From assembly GCA_036583965.1 (NCBI GenBank), contig JAZBQD010000014.1, forward strand, positions 27,385,490 to 27,449,489: a stretch of 64,000 nucleotides of DNA. Direction: 5' to 3'. This document shows, piece by piece, positions 26,601-39,743 of this stretch. The stretch comes from Prunella strophiata. Taxonomy: Eukaryota; Chordata; Aves; Passeriformes; Prunellidae. Each line of letters starts with the position of its first letter. The stretch's first letter is position 1. The position numbers and the translations under genes are program-made. Below the pieces are notes generated by a model, which ran no database searches, had not been told where the DNA came from, and saw only the letters and a list, made by a program, of their open reading frames with translations.

Positions 26601-29600
26601 GCCTTGGGGAGCAAATCAGACTCTGGGTACAATATGAAAAATAGGAATATTCCTGTGCACATGTGACAGGGCAGAGAAGGCAGAGACTACACTACCTCTG
26701 CATCGGTCAGAGGGATAGAACAGGACACCAGTCTGAGAAGAGGCACAAAAATGCAAAAGGATATCAACTAGCTGGTCTTCTCATTCAGGTGTAGCATCAG
26801 CATGGATTATTGTATTAAGTTGTGGTGGACTTCCTACCTCTCTTGAGTGTACTATTTTTTCTTTATTTTTAATTTCTCAACAGATTTTTAAAAATTGATT
26901 AAGAAGCTGAGTCACAATCTCATCTAGTTTCTGTATTCTGAAGGTTAATACAAGCATCCAAGCATCACATTAACACAACAGCAGCAAAAATCAATCCAGC
27001 TTGAGACTGAAAGCACAAAATCCACCCTTAATTCCAATTATGGCCTGTTGTATAAGTTTTAAATATAACGTAAGAAATTGATGTAATCATAATTTCCCAC
27101 CTTCTAAACCCTTGGAGGAGAAAGAAAAAACAAAGTAAAATGAAGACTTGGCAAAGAATTCCCTTTTTCACTAATACATGATGACCTTCTTCTAAGATCT
27201 GTCTTCAGAAAAAAACTTCAGGAAAAAACTTCATAAAATTTTCCTTGAAACATTCTGTCTACATTAAAATTTGTCAGTGTAGGGACAGTGCTGTCAAAGA
27301 TAAAGAAAAAAAAAAAACAGATTAAAGGGAATAACAACCTAGATCTTGTTTGCCATATGGGTAAAATATACCAAAAATATTTTGGAATGCAGTAAGATAT
27401 ACGTATATTTTGCTGCAGTTAATATCTAGTGCAAGTTCATGGCTTAGAAAGAGCCTTTGTGCCATCCTTGAAATTACTGCATTCAAAAGGACAAAAACAG
27501 GGGTGGAAAAACACCTTTAAAATGCATTTCACGTTTTCTTCTAGTCCAAAATTACAATTACTACACACTTTATAAGCCTGCAGCCAGATTTAGTAAACTG
27601 CTACTTACAGGTCCTGCATGACAGCCAGCAGATGAAAGTGGTGAGTGAGAGCTCTCATTCACTGCTGCTGGCAACCCACTGCCTCTTCTGATTTCTTTCT
27701 TCAGAAATCAAAGATTATGTGGGGGAAAATAAGGTAAAGGGTTATTTTTAAAAGTCCTTATTTTCAAATCACTATCCAGGAGCCGTCTGAGTTGGCCTCT
27801 TATTAGTTGTCTCTCATCTTCCACCTCTGTCTCCATAGAAACCTTGCAGAAGCATCTCCTGCCTCTCTAGCCTGAAGTCTTCAGATTTGGCTGGGCAAGC
27901 TGGGGGAGGATCATGGCAGCACCCCTCCAGTGCTGAGGTTCACGTTGCTGGCCCCCTGCCACATGGAGGCTTTGTGTACAAAACTAGAGAAGTCACCTCT
28001 AACCCATTGCACAGACTGCTACAGACAGCTCATCCCCATCCCAGCTGCTTCCCTTTGCTCTGTCACCCTTGCAGAGATGGATACATGGATTGGGATGAAG
28101 GAAACATCCTCAGACCTCATAAACTAAAACCCCAAAAGCTGGAATATAAGTGAGGTGAAGGAATACTGAGCTATGTAATGAGCACAGGGAAAGTCAGCTG
28201 GCTGCAAAGTGGAGCACTTCTCAAACTCTTGTCCAACTTTCCCTGCTTGTAGAAAAGTGCACAGACACTTTCAGGAAATGGATTTAAAAAAAAAAAAAAT
28301 CAGTCTGAATATTCAGAGGTACATTGTAATACCACCTCTACTGTGGAAAAACACGTTCATCTTTTTTCCATGGTGTTTTTCTATTTACATGGTTTATCTA
28401 GGAAAAAAAACCCACTTTTTTCTAATGTCAATCACTTGTTTTAGGAGAGACGTACTGAGAATTAACTTGTAATTATTATTTATTTATTTGAATGGCCTGC
28501 ACATGAATAAAATGGTACTTTTTCTTTTACCTGCTTCAACTTTTCCATCATTATTATTCCAATTGGAATATACCCAAAAAGTATCATTTTGAGGTGACAG
28601 CTATGAGTCACCAGGTGGCCAAAACTGACTAGCCAAATGCAAAAGAACTTACTGCTCTCTACAGACTGCCCAAGGGGACTACTGAAAACTCTAAGGTGGG
28701 AAATTGCTCTCCTGCAAAGGAGAGGGCATGTTTAGGCAGACGGTCCCTCAGAATGGTTTTCCCTGCCAGCCCAGCTAATCTCATTTCAATTTGAGTAAAT
28801 TGTTCTTAAAATAAAAAAATCACTGCTCTCAGGCACACAAACAAAGAAGTGGGTTACAGAGACAAAAACACAATAGTGACTTCTAGCAACTTGCTAACAA
28901 CAAGGGAGCCTACGAAACACTTGGTATTGAGTAAGAGGTGACAAAATGTATCCTGTGAAAATCCAGAGAAAGGAGGGGCTATCCTCCCAGTGTTTGAGAA
29001 CTACTGCAACAGTATATGAACACAGTTTCTCCTCTTTGCTGTTATTAGGCCCTGCAGACAGTTTCTGTTGAAGGGATGTGTGCACAGTGTGCCAGAACTC
29101 CGAACAATCTAGAAGAAACAGAACTGATTTTTATTTTGTTTTTCCAATGTATTAAAACCTTAAACTCTATATGAAATACGTACTTACTGAAAAATCACAC
29201 AATGCATTGCAGAACAGATTTGGAGCTTTTGTGTGTGGGGGGAAAGTCCAGAGGTTGCACAACAAACTAATGTGAATATGTATATTAATATATACACACA
29301 AAGAGTAGTTAGTAGATAACCCTTATCCATAGTTTTCAATCAAATGCTAAAGCAAATTGACAATCCAAACTTTTATCATGGTGCAAAGAATATATCTGCA
29401 CATTGATTTTTATTATATCTAGAGTTATGAAGAATTTCTAAATATAAAGAATGTGTAAGGACAAATATTATCTTTAAAGTCCATTTCATGGACATAGAAG
29501 ATGGTAAACAGAAAGGAAAAATGTCAGAAGTGTGCAATATGTTTGACCCAATGTGCTGAATGAAGAAAGCAGTAGATCACAAGTTACTTGCCATGATGAT

Positions 29601-32600
29601 GGTTATTTTCTTCAATATCAGTACATTTACTCACATAGGCAAAATTTTTTATCAGAACCACTTAGTAGTTCCTTCTTCCAGAAAGCAATTTTCTAAAACC
29701 ATGCCCTTCAACCTACTAGCAAATTGTTTTCTAACAAAAATTTTCAAAGGCATAATTTATGGGGAAATAATACTCTGCATTATGCCTTTTTCTTTAGTGT
29801 CTGTTGCACTTCACTGAATGTTAGGTGTGAATTTGTATTCTCCTCATAGAAAGAAGAGCAGTCTGCTCAAATCAGCATTCCTGGTATGGGACAGTACAGT
29901 TGCCATCTGTGTCAATGCAACAACCCTGCCAAGACACGCCAAGCTCATGGTTTAATTTGACAGAGAATCTTACAGTGCCCCCATCACATTCACTCCCTTT
30001 CAATTTACCATACTTCCTCAGTGACGGAAACCAAATGTTAAACAGCAAAATGAAGGCTGGTTCAGTTTCCAACAATGAGATCATTTGTCAAATCTATGGT
30101 TTCCAGCTGATGGCCAAGTGATGTTGGATTCCATGGATGCCTTAGCTCTCCATTCTTAGATGCAAAGGCACTGTCACAAGGAATACAGGAATACAGATTT
30201 TTAAGAAGAAGATATTAAACAGTAATGAACATAAAATAGCTATTCTAGTTATTTGTAGAGATCATGTTGCTGCCTACATAGCATAGCTGCTGTAGCAAAA
30301 TTTAAACATTTAATGTTGAAAGCTGAGAATAACACTATAAAAATTAATTTCTCCATTCAGGTCAATGCCATTAGCCAGGAGTACACTGCCACCATTTTAT
30401 GATGCCATAGGCCCAGAGGAAGATGACAGCTGTTATTGAAGATAAAGATGATTTTGTAGAAGTGCTTGAGGATTTACTAGCAAGAAACGAAAGAGCAAAC
30501 TTCTCCTATCTCTTTAAAGCAGAGGGCTGGAACCCATGTAATCAATAACAGTAGACTGAACAAAAGCAGAAGAAGCTAAAGGAAATACCTTGACAGACTG
30601 AAAAAAAAAAAAACCACAGAGGTAAAAGACACCTCTGGAAAATGTAACCTATCAATTTTAGTAGTGCACCTGCAATTTAATCACAGCATGGCACATTTAG
30701 AGCATTGAGAATTGAAACTAGAATTCAAGGGGGTCTACATTCTCATTCAGGTTTAAGGGAATAATATCTTTGTCTAACAGATTGACCTACAGACTGTTCC
30801 AAAAGCTTTTTTTGCAAGAAATGACACTAACAGTGTAGAGCAGGAAACACTGGATCAGATCCCTTTCAAGATGCAAGTGCAGAGAAGAGAAGCATCGTAA
30901 TCACACATTATTTGACACTCAAAATCACCAAGGCAGGTTTCTGCTCCAGAAAGTGCAGGAGCAAGAGGGGCAGGAGTGTAACACAGCTGCCTGTCCACAA
31001 GCATTGCTTTAGCTCCTGCTGAGGCTCAGGATGGACCCGGCCCAAAGGGCTGACCTGCCCTCTCCAGCCTCCTGCCCTGCTAGAGCTGCCTCTCCAATGC
31101 AGGCACCAGGATGCGAGCAGCCGTGCAGTCAGCTGGATCAGGTGATTGATCCAGCTTAAAACTAACCCTACCAGAGGAAAAAAAAGGAAGATTAGTTTTC
31201 AGTTGATCAGCAAAGCTTTACAAGCCCTTTCTTCAACAAAGAAGAGACAGGACCAGCAGTTTCTCTGGCATTGCTTGCCCAGGTCAGCAAAGCTGCTGCA
31301 ATGAAATGCTCCTGCTCACTCCTCCATGCTCACAATCACAGCACTGCTAACCAGGTGACCCTTCCTTAGGTGCTTCACATCACAAAGGTATTTAGTTTAG
31401 TGGAGAACAGCTTGGCCTGCAGTTCAAGCAGACTCAAGTTACAGAGAAAGTGCCCCAAAATATCTCCAGCCAAAGAGATGGTAACTACTTCTTTCTTGCA
31501 TTCTAAAGAGAGAATAACATGTCACCCTCTACTTGAGGCCTGAAATTTTTTTATATAATTGGTCAGTAGTATCATCAAGATGATTGAAGATGATGAAATT
31601 GATAGAGACAAAACAAAGTGCTCTCACTCAGCCAGGCTCTGGTAGAATCTATTGATTTACAGCAAATCAAACAATGTGGGAAATAATAATCAGACAATCT
31701 TGTGGGTATATTTTGGTTGCCAGTTCATTTCAACAAAATGGGTGCTATTCAAAACTGCAATTCTCACAAACTTTAAGTTAACTACACACACTTACTCTCT
31801 CTATAAAAACACAGGAATTAATATTAAAGATTATGAGAGAGGATATAGAATTTTCAAATAAACAATAAGAGAGGAACCGAAACTAAGGTTGATGATGAAA
31901 TCAGAACTGGACCTTTATAACATGTTTATGGAACTAGTCTTTTTTCTGGTTTTGATAGGACCCCTATCTCATTAAGTGCACAGGAAGACTGTTACTGAAT
32001 ACTGGATTATTTAATCTGAATTACTCTGTTCTCAAGTATCTTTGGTCTGCAGAGTGATACACAGACAATAGCCATGATGAGAGGGAGAGGAGGGATGGCA
32101 CGTTGATAATACCTGGATCAACCATCAGATGTTAAAGGGGTTTGTGCTGTTCATCATCAAATTTGAAAGTCCTCCTCTGTAGGCAAAATAAACATGAGCC
32201 ACAGAGACACTGCTTCAATCCTCCACAAAACCTGAACCCACAAGATACATCAAAAGAGAGGTAAGAACTGTGGGAGTCAGACACTGAGCTATGGCAAATT
32301 ACACCAAGAAATTAAGAATAAGAATACATTAGTAGCCTTAGATCAATTAGGTAAATACAAACGCATATGTGACAATAAATGTGACCGTGATAGAGACAAA
32401 TTTGTGGTGTTTGCTTGTGTGAGAGCAAGAGGATTACCCCCAGCCTCAGCTGGGTGACTCTGTTGTCCCAGTTGAAGGGAAGAGGAACCAAGGGCTTTTA
32501 CCAGTAAACCAAATACTTTGCTCAATATTTATGACCAGGGGCAAGAGCAGGCTGGATAAGACAAACCTTATCTGGAAGCTGCCTCATTTGGTATCCCCAG

Positions 32601-35600
32601 TGTGCAAACTGTGCCAAAGGGAAAAAAAAAACCCAACACATTTAGTTTATAATTCCTCTGCATTATTTTACTAGTGTATGACCTACTGTAGCCTAGTAGG
32701 TATAGAAAAATCCTGTGTCAAAATTAAGTGTACCCTTCAGAATTTTTTTCTTGCACAGTTTTGGCTTCATCCAAAATTCAAAAAATCATGGGAAGTGGTT
32801 TTAGATGTCACAGCTTCTTCACTCTGAGTACATGGGAGAGAATATGTGTACTTCTCATGGAGAACAGTGAGGGAGACAAAAAGAAACGAGCAAGATTTAT
32901 GATCATGTACTTATTTATACATAATAGTATTATATATTCCTTTATTTTTCTTACAAAGCAGACTATTAGTTCACTATTAGAGAACTATTAGAGTTTATAG
33001 TGAATATATCCAAAAATATGTACATGTTACTGGCAAGATTACATGCAAAACCATGCATTTAATAGAGTGAAAATACACAGATTTTTCACTGTTTTACCTT
33101 TATTTCAAAACCTGGACTATAAATCAGCTAAAAAGGCAGCTGTTGACAAGAAATTATAATGACTTTATTCAGAGATGACCACTGATTAAAATAAGCTTAT
33201 AAATTTTCCTGTTTTCTTGCAACAAATTGCAATTTGATGGATCTTACCTATATTTTTTCATAAATGGAAAGTCCGGTACAAAAACTGAAACTACTACCAG
33301 TAAAGAAAACTATTTTCATAAACTGAAGGAACTCCCAAAAAACAGTAAGGATTTTTTCCTCTCACTTAGGTACTCCACTGAGGGGGTAGTGACATTTTTG
33401 CCAGTTAATCCACACTCTTTTATTATGCTTTGCTGGAATACAAAGACAGAATGTCTGCATTCACTTCTTTTAAGCTGAATTCTGTAGCTTTGAAGAGAGT
33501 ATTTCATAATACACTTGCATTTTAGATTACCAAATCCTAACAAGAAGAATACTGTGTGTCCTGATCTAACAAACCTTTATTCCAAAAGCAATTTCTGCTT
33601 AAGCATGCAGAAATCAGTTAACTTAAATACAAGTGTGCAAAAGACAAAAGATACAAACCATACAATAAAGCTTCTTTAGTTGCTGTCCTATTAAATGAAA
33701 AATTTTCATAAGATCAGCAAACTACCAATTCTTCCCTTACATTTGTAGAAACAATTAATAAACACTGAAACATATTATAGTAACAACAACGTACTCTTGA
33801 TTACTATTTTTAAATGCTTTTTTCTAAGACATTTCTCTTCCAAAAACATGGTCTTTTTGTTTGGTAGTGCTTATATTAAATCTCATCAATCTACTTCCAA
33901 GTGTGGAGGACTGATTTAAGAGTCTCTTATTGTATAAAGCAGTCAGTAGGTGAACATTGGACTTTTATAAAGCACCTTTATAGAAAGAAAATCCAGGTTA
34001 GTTCTGTAAGTAACATCCCAGACCATTTTTAGGAATAGCTGCTAATAACTCTTAAAAGCCCTGAAGCAGTAGCACAATTGTGAAATAACCCAAGGAACTG
34101 CCTCTGCAAATTCTGCTATCAATCTGATGCTGCAAAGCAGCTCAGTAGTTCCAGAAGCCTTTGTAAATTCCATCTCTGAGAATTGATTTCAACAACAATC
34201 ATCTACTGAGTATACGGGGAAAATCTGTCACCACTGTAGATTCAAATGTTAAAAATCCACCTCAGGAGGACTAAAATCTGCTCAATTAAAATAACAACCT
34301 TTCACTGTAGCCTAATATTAAAAATAAGCTATGAAAAGAAATCAGGCTTCAGGAAATACTAGTTTTTCTTCTAATACACTACTTTTAAAAGGCACACAAA
34401 CGAAGAATGATTTTTGATCATTTTGAAGAATAATAGTCCAAAGCTATACTGAGCTCTATTATACCCAGGTATTTTTTATATTTTTAAAAAAGAAAAAGTT
34501 TGGGGTTTTTAAGCAATATATTCATAATACTATCAAGTACTAAGATCAGCAATTGATCTGACTTTTCCCTCTACGGACTGGTAAACCTACAGTAGCAAAT
34601 TTTGCAGGAGCCATTTTAACATCCAGCTTGGTATAGTTTTATATATTTATTACTACTATATCTAAAAATAAATCCCTAACATAAAACTAAATAATACTAA
34701 TAATAATGGCCAAAAACCCCAGCAAAATATGTTGCTTTTGCTACTGTCTATTCCGTATCACATCTGTTCAGTGTATGTACATCCTGAATGCCTACAACCA
34801 ATTTCAATACAAAAAAATTTACTACTCATATCATGAAAACCACTCTATATTCTCAATTACCTCTTAGAACAGCTCCTACTGAAAGAAGTTCTAATATAGA
34901 TGAAAGACTAAGCACCACTAAGAGCCGCACAAGTAGTACATGTCTGGAAGTTTCATATATCTGCTATCACTCGAAAACAAGGAACTTGCCTAGGAAACTG
35001 TGAATTTCCTGCAGCTAGGACACAGTTTATTTGAATGCAATTACTTTTGCAGTTAGTAATAAGAAAGTGGCAGGCAAACAGCATAAGACATCATAATTGT
35101 GACTTATTAATATCTGTTCAGAATAAATAAATTCATAATTGATCAATTATATATTCAGACGGGGAAACACAATGCTAGCCTTTCATTGTCCACAGACACA
35201 CAGTCTCATCACCAGAGAGCACAAATGAAATGCTAATGGCAGAGAAGATGAATGCCAATTTCCTTCACTTTGCTCCAACTTTCAGTGGCTCTCTACAATA
35301 AAAGATAGCTATTTGTGGAGACTGGCTTGTTCCATACCATTAACTCAGAACAAAACATATTTTTAGTGGGACAGCAGTGTTTACTTGTAAGAACTGATGA
35401 ATTGTACACCACCATTTATCACTTGTAGACAAAGACATTCAGGCACAATTTTGGACATAAATCAAGGTACATGCTCCTAAATAAAAAAGGGATTGCTTAA
35501 GTCCCTAAAACTGCATAGATTGAGGTCAGATTGGCCATAGCAACCAAGAATGGTACTTAGGCCTTCAGTAAGACTTAGCAACCAATAAATGAGCTCAGAT

Positions 35601-36400
35601 CTCTTTTCATCTCCACTGGTGTGAAAGCCAAAATTAAAAAGATTAGATCACGCTGCACCCATCACAATAGACTTCACAGTGAAAAAGTCATTTCTAGCCT
35701 TTGATTCACATCCAATAAATAACATTCATCCCTTCCATAATGAACAACTTTCAAAGTAAATTGAATCTCCATAGTGCTGCTTTCCCTTGCTGCACTGTAT
35801 TTACATAACAATATATCACAGGAAGCTCAGAGTGGGTCTTGCAAATGGAAGACATGTCTTTAGCACTGATTACGCTATACTCAGCTTTAAAATGCTTGCC
35901 ATTTAAACATAATGCACAGTAGATTATAATAAATAATAACCAACTCTTTAAATCTTGCGGCACAAGAAACTTTGACAATTTCAATATGGAAATTTCATAG
36001 TAAACAGCTCCCTCCCCCTTTCCTTTGAGTCCTTCCATTTGAGGATATTCAGCAAATTCTACTTTCCAGGAGCACTGATGATACTGTCTGTCTTGTGTTT
36101 CCAGGAAAAGGGATAGTACATAATTTCATTTTTACTGCCTCTTTTTGCACTGTTCCTCTTCTCTTTTATATATCTTTTCAAGTACTTGAATAATTCTTTT
36201 AATGTTCCAAACACATCAGTAACCTATTACTCCAATCTCACACAAAGCACTAAGTATTGCTCATTTTCCTCTCCCTAGAGCAGTAGTTATTTGTAAATAG
36301 ATGAAGCTGATCACAGCTGCAGGAATCTAACACAGATCTAACACATGAAATCAAAAAACGCATCCAGCAAATGTTTGTGCTGTATTACCACTGTATGCCC
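23616..36400. other. non-coding DNA
   Basis: I see no supportable gene. Landmarks are an A-rich tract at 24791-24830, a perfect inverted repeat at 25676-25695, and a GC-richer patch at about 30950-31130 without a credible frame. The 88-codon frame at 27887-28153 and the cysteine-containing minus-strand frame at 29872-30084 have no recognised domain and no convincing splice sites. The rest is AT-rich background. Confidence 0.72.
25676..25695. repeat. perfect 9-base inverted repeat
   Basis: The arms ATGTACAGC and GCTGTACAT are separated by AA. This could form a short hairpin or be a dyad binding site. It is too short to be a microRNA precursor. Confidence 0.85.
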
Positions 36401-37033
36401 TGTATTTTCCGTGCTCAGTTTGTCGTTATTACAAATAGATTGTCATGCCCTTCCTACTGCAGGTTGCATAAATTGATAGTTTAAAGGAGTGTTTGACAGA
36501 AATATACCGAAACAAAAATTCTACATCTAATTAAAAACATGCAGGAATAATTTCAGCCCTCTGCAGCAACAACTCATGTAGATTATACTATGTGAACTCA
36601 GCAGGGAACCTCATTAATTTTTAAAACTCTCTGACCCTAGTGCAGTTAAGGGTGTAAAAATAATTACAAATTAGGGTTGAGGGAGCACTGTTTTATTATT
36701 GCATGTGTGCTATCAGCTACACAACATTTTATCAGATATAGATATTTATGATAGCTAAGCATAATTTGAACACAGCCAAAATAGATTTTAAAAATGCAAA
36801 TATTAGAGATCTTATATTTTCAAGAACATAACTATAGTAGCCACCACTTCCACAAAAAGAAAGCCTGTCAGCTCTCTGCAAACATTCTCATAGCACAAAG
36901 CACGTCAGTTACAGATTAAACGCTAGTAACAGCCTGGATACGGCAGTAAACTAAGATATTTCTAAAACAAGGCATGTTTGCAATCTACCAATTTCTAACT
37001 TATTTAGAAGGCTATAAAATACTTGGCAGAGGG

Positions 37034-37041
37034 TATAAATA
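37034..37041 (+). promoter_or_regulatory. TATA-like element, candidate promoter
   Basis: TATAAATA lies within GGGTATAAATAG, 84 bases upstream of a consensus Kozak ATG. A second CTATAAAATA (37011-37020) is just upstream; both also resemble MEF2-type A/T cores. The upstream 600 bases (36.4-37.0 kb) hold several TAAT-type homeodomain cores. TATA-like strings are common in AT-rich DNA, so the call depends on the downstream ATG context. Confidence 0.25.
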
Positions 37042-37117
37042 GTCTCTCTTACCTAAAACTTGTCAGAAGAAAGATCCTTCTCCATTGTTGTCACCTCCAG
37101 TGCCCCCTCTTGCCACC

Positions 37118-37273
37118 ATGGAGATTGGTTCTGCTATGTTTATTGCTCTGTGCCTCAGTTACAGCCGTGACACTAATCTGCCTGCACAGACCAGCCAAGG
37201 GGTGTGTGTGGGTGTGCGGGTGTGTGTGCGTGTGAGAAAAGAGAGCCTGCTGACTTCAGGACTGGGAACCTAA
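37118..37273 (+). CDS. candidate small first exon or 51-codon ORF
   Basis: An ATG in the context GCCACCATGG, the vertebrate Kozak optimum, opens a 51-codon frame to a stop ending at 37273. The first 28 residues (MEIGSAMFIALCL at the start) are ordinary. The next dozen are V/C/G/R residues encoded by a GT microsatellite. If this is real, the open part probably ends near 37200 at a splice donor, as GT-rich donors are plentiful there. A second frame, open from 37023 to 37235 but without an ATG, encodes a strongly hydrophobic run over the same bases (WRLVLLCLLLCASVTAVTL). That frame could be an internal exon entered from the acceptor-like CACCTCCAG ending at 37100. I recognise neither product. 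Confidence 0.2.
   Translation: MEIGSAMFIALCLSYSRDTNLPAQTSQGVCVGVRVCVRVRKESLLTSGLGT
37199..37236. repeat. GT-rich microsatellite
   Basis: This is an interrupted (GT)n array with GGG and GCG interruptions. It probably varies in length between individuals. It encodes the V/C/G/R tail of the overlapping open frames. Confidence 0.9.
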
Positions 37274-39720
37274 ACCTCAGGCCAAGTCAAGGCTGAATGA
37301 AAATGATCAAAGCTCTGTCCCTCATCAACAGAGTAGACAAGATTTCTCTCCCCCCTCCCAATGAGAAGCAGGGCTGTCATTAGGGATTCCCACTAAAAAG
37401 CCTCTATAGAGGCAGACCTTCTCCAGACTGCTAGTGCCTGCCCAGCAGCCCGTGCAGAATACAGGTAGCTATTGTTCCTGAGACAGATATGTAGCCAGCC
37501 ACTCAGACTCTGACAGATCTCAACAAACCAGTGAGCCTGCCTTCGGTTTAACTCTTTATTTACTAGCCGTTCACTTTTTACTAAGATCTCCTTTTGCCCT
37601 GGAGAGGGAGGGACAGGGAAGGTAAAAAAAGAAAATCAGTAAATGGTTCTGGCTTTGTTAAGAAAAGTGTTTCACATACATAGGCAGTTATCCTGTACAA
37701 ATTTAGGAGTATTGACTTTCATTTTGAAATCTCATCTAGTCTGGTGCTGGACAACACAGCAATAGCACACTTCAGCAGTAAAACAGGATTCCAGTCCTGT
37801 AAGGGAAATAAGTCCTGCTCTGCCTTCCTCTTAATTTTCATTATTCATGGGGAAATAAAACAGTTGGAATACATAACACGCATCCTTGCTCAAATAATCT
37901 AGGTATTAAAAAACAGAGAAATTTAGTGCAAAAGCTTCAGCAGTTTTTCCAACAGACATACATTTTAAGCATCTACTGAAAATGAAGTTAGCATCTCCAG
38001 CAGCAAATTGTGCTAGAGCAAGTAGATAGTAATTAGCTGGCATAAAAAAGCAGAGATGCTAATTTCACTGCCTCATAACAGTTATATATTTCTATAAGGA
38101 GATTTTATTTGCACAAAAAGTTCTGGTTTTTTTTTTTTTTAATTTATATGACATGGAGCTTAATAATTTATTTGCAAAGACATGGTCAATTAAGCTGTTG
38201 GAGGAAATATCCTGACACACTCTGTGCTTGACTTTGAGGAAGTAATGCATTTTTATATGTAAAGCTATGTGCTTCATTCTGTATAACTATTGTATAAGTT
38301 CAAGCCAGGTGCAGACTTTAGCTCTAAAACACTTTTTTCCCTTCTTCTGTGTAAGTCAGTCTTCATTTCAGGCATATTGTAGTAGGATGTATTTATATGT
38401 GGGTATAGTTGCCTTAGGTTGCTTTAAAATAAGTTTAAGGCATAAAGGTTGAAGATTATCAGCAACATTTTCACATGCCAATAAAATCAGATTTATTAAA
38501 TGTACAGTTAAAAAAATTAAAATTGAGACTGCTAACACAAGTGCAAATTAGAGACATGATGTCAAAAGCAGTATTTTACCCTGACAGACCCTATCAACTC
38601 AGAGAAGCCTTCCTACCCATTACAAATAAATAGTCATTTCATCAGCAACTTCCAAATGACATGCTAAAAGAACTGCATGTGATTTAATTTGAAAGTTGCC
38701 AATGGTCACTTTGGAGTGTTTCAAAGCAACCTTTTCTGCATGTTTGAGAATTTAATTACATTCCTACCAAAATACCAGGCATTCAGAGCCATTCAAAATT
38801 CTTCCAGTGCAGCAAGGAAACTAGCAGACAAACAGGAAAGCAAATCAGTATTATTCAGTGTAACACACCCTGTGTGGCAGAATACCTCTAGCCTACACAA
38901 TGCATTATAAAGAACCAGGACTTTGCATTCAAAAAACTTGTTGCTGTTTAATTCCAGAGTATATCATTCATATCAATTGGAATACCAGTCTTTAATGATA
39001 GACTTATTCTTTGGACTGTGCTTTTTATCATCAGTTTATGTAAATGCCTGGTGCTATCTAGGAAATAGCTTTCAGCTATAAATGTGTTTGCTATTTACTG
39101 GTGTTCTTAGACAAAAAAGATTAATTTATTTTTAAGCATTGTGCACCAGTTTCCCTTCTATTTGAGCAAACTAGTAACAAACTCCTGCCACTAAATGGAA
39201 TTTAAAATTTCTGGAGAAATATATGCCAGGAAGATCTTCTGCTGCTGGTGCACAACATGGAAAACCTGGTGAGAACATGGCCATGAAGCTGCAACAACAA
39301 AAGCCTGTGGAGTACATGTCACTGTCTGGAAACACCTACCCTACCCAGCACGTGCACTCTGCTGCCAAAAGGAGACCATCAGTACCATGCCATGGAAAGC
39401 CTGTTTTGAAGCCCTGCTAAGGACCATGAGACAAGCTCCTGAGAATGGTCACACTTGATTCCAAACTCTGGTAAGGCCTTGCTAAGTGTAATAACCCTGG
39501 GGTATTTCACTCTGAGTCCAGGATCCCACACGTCTCCCAGTATCGTGTCATCATCTGCTGCTGGCTGGGTATCTCCATGGGCACACAGGCCATTCAAAAG
39601 CATTGGTAAATACCCCTTGATGGGAGAAGGAGAATGAAAACTTTGTGGAGGGAGCTCATGTTGGAGCTGGGCACTTTGTGGGAAGACAGAGAAGTTGGTG
39701 CTTGCTATGGAGGTGTGACT

Positions 39721-39743
39721 TCCTCCTCCTCCTCCTCCTCCTC
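39721..39743. repeat. (TCC)n trinucleotide microsatellite
   Basis: There are seven and two-thirds perfect TCC units. The pure polypyrimidine strand could form triplex-type structure. No coding context is visible. Confidence 0.93.
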
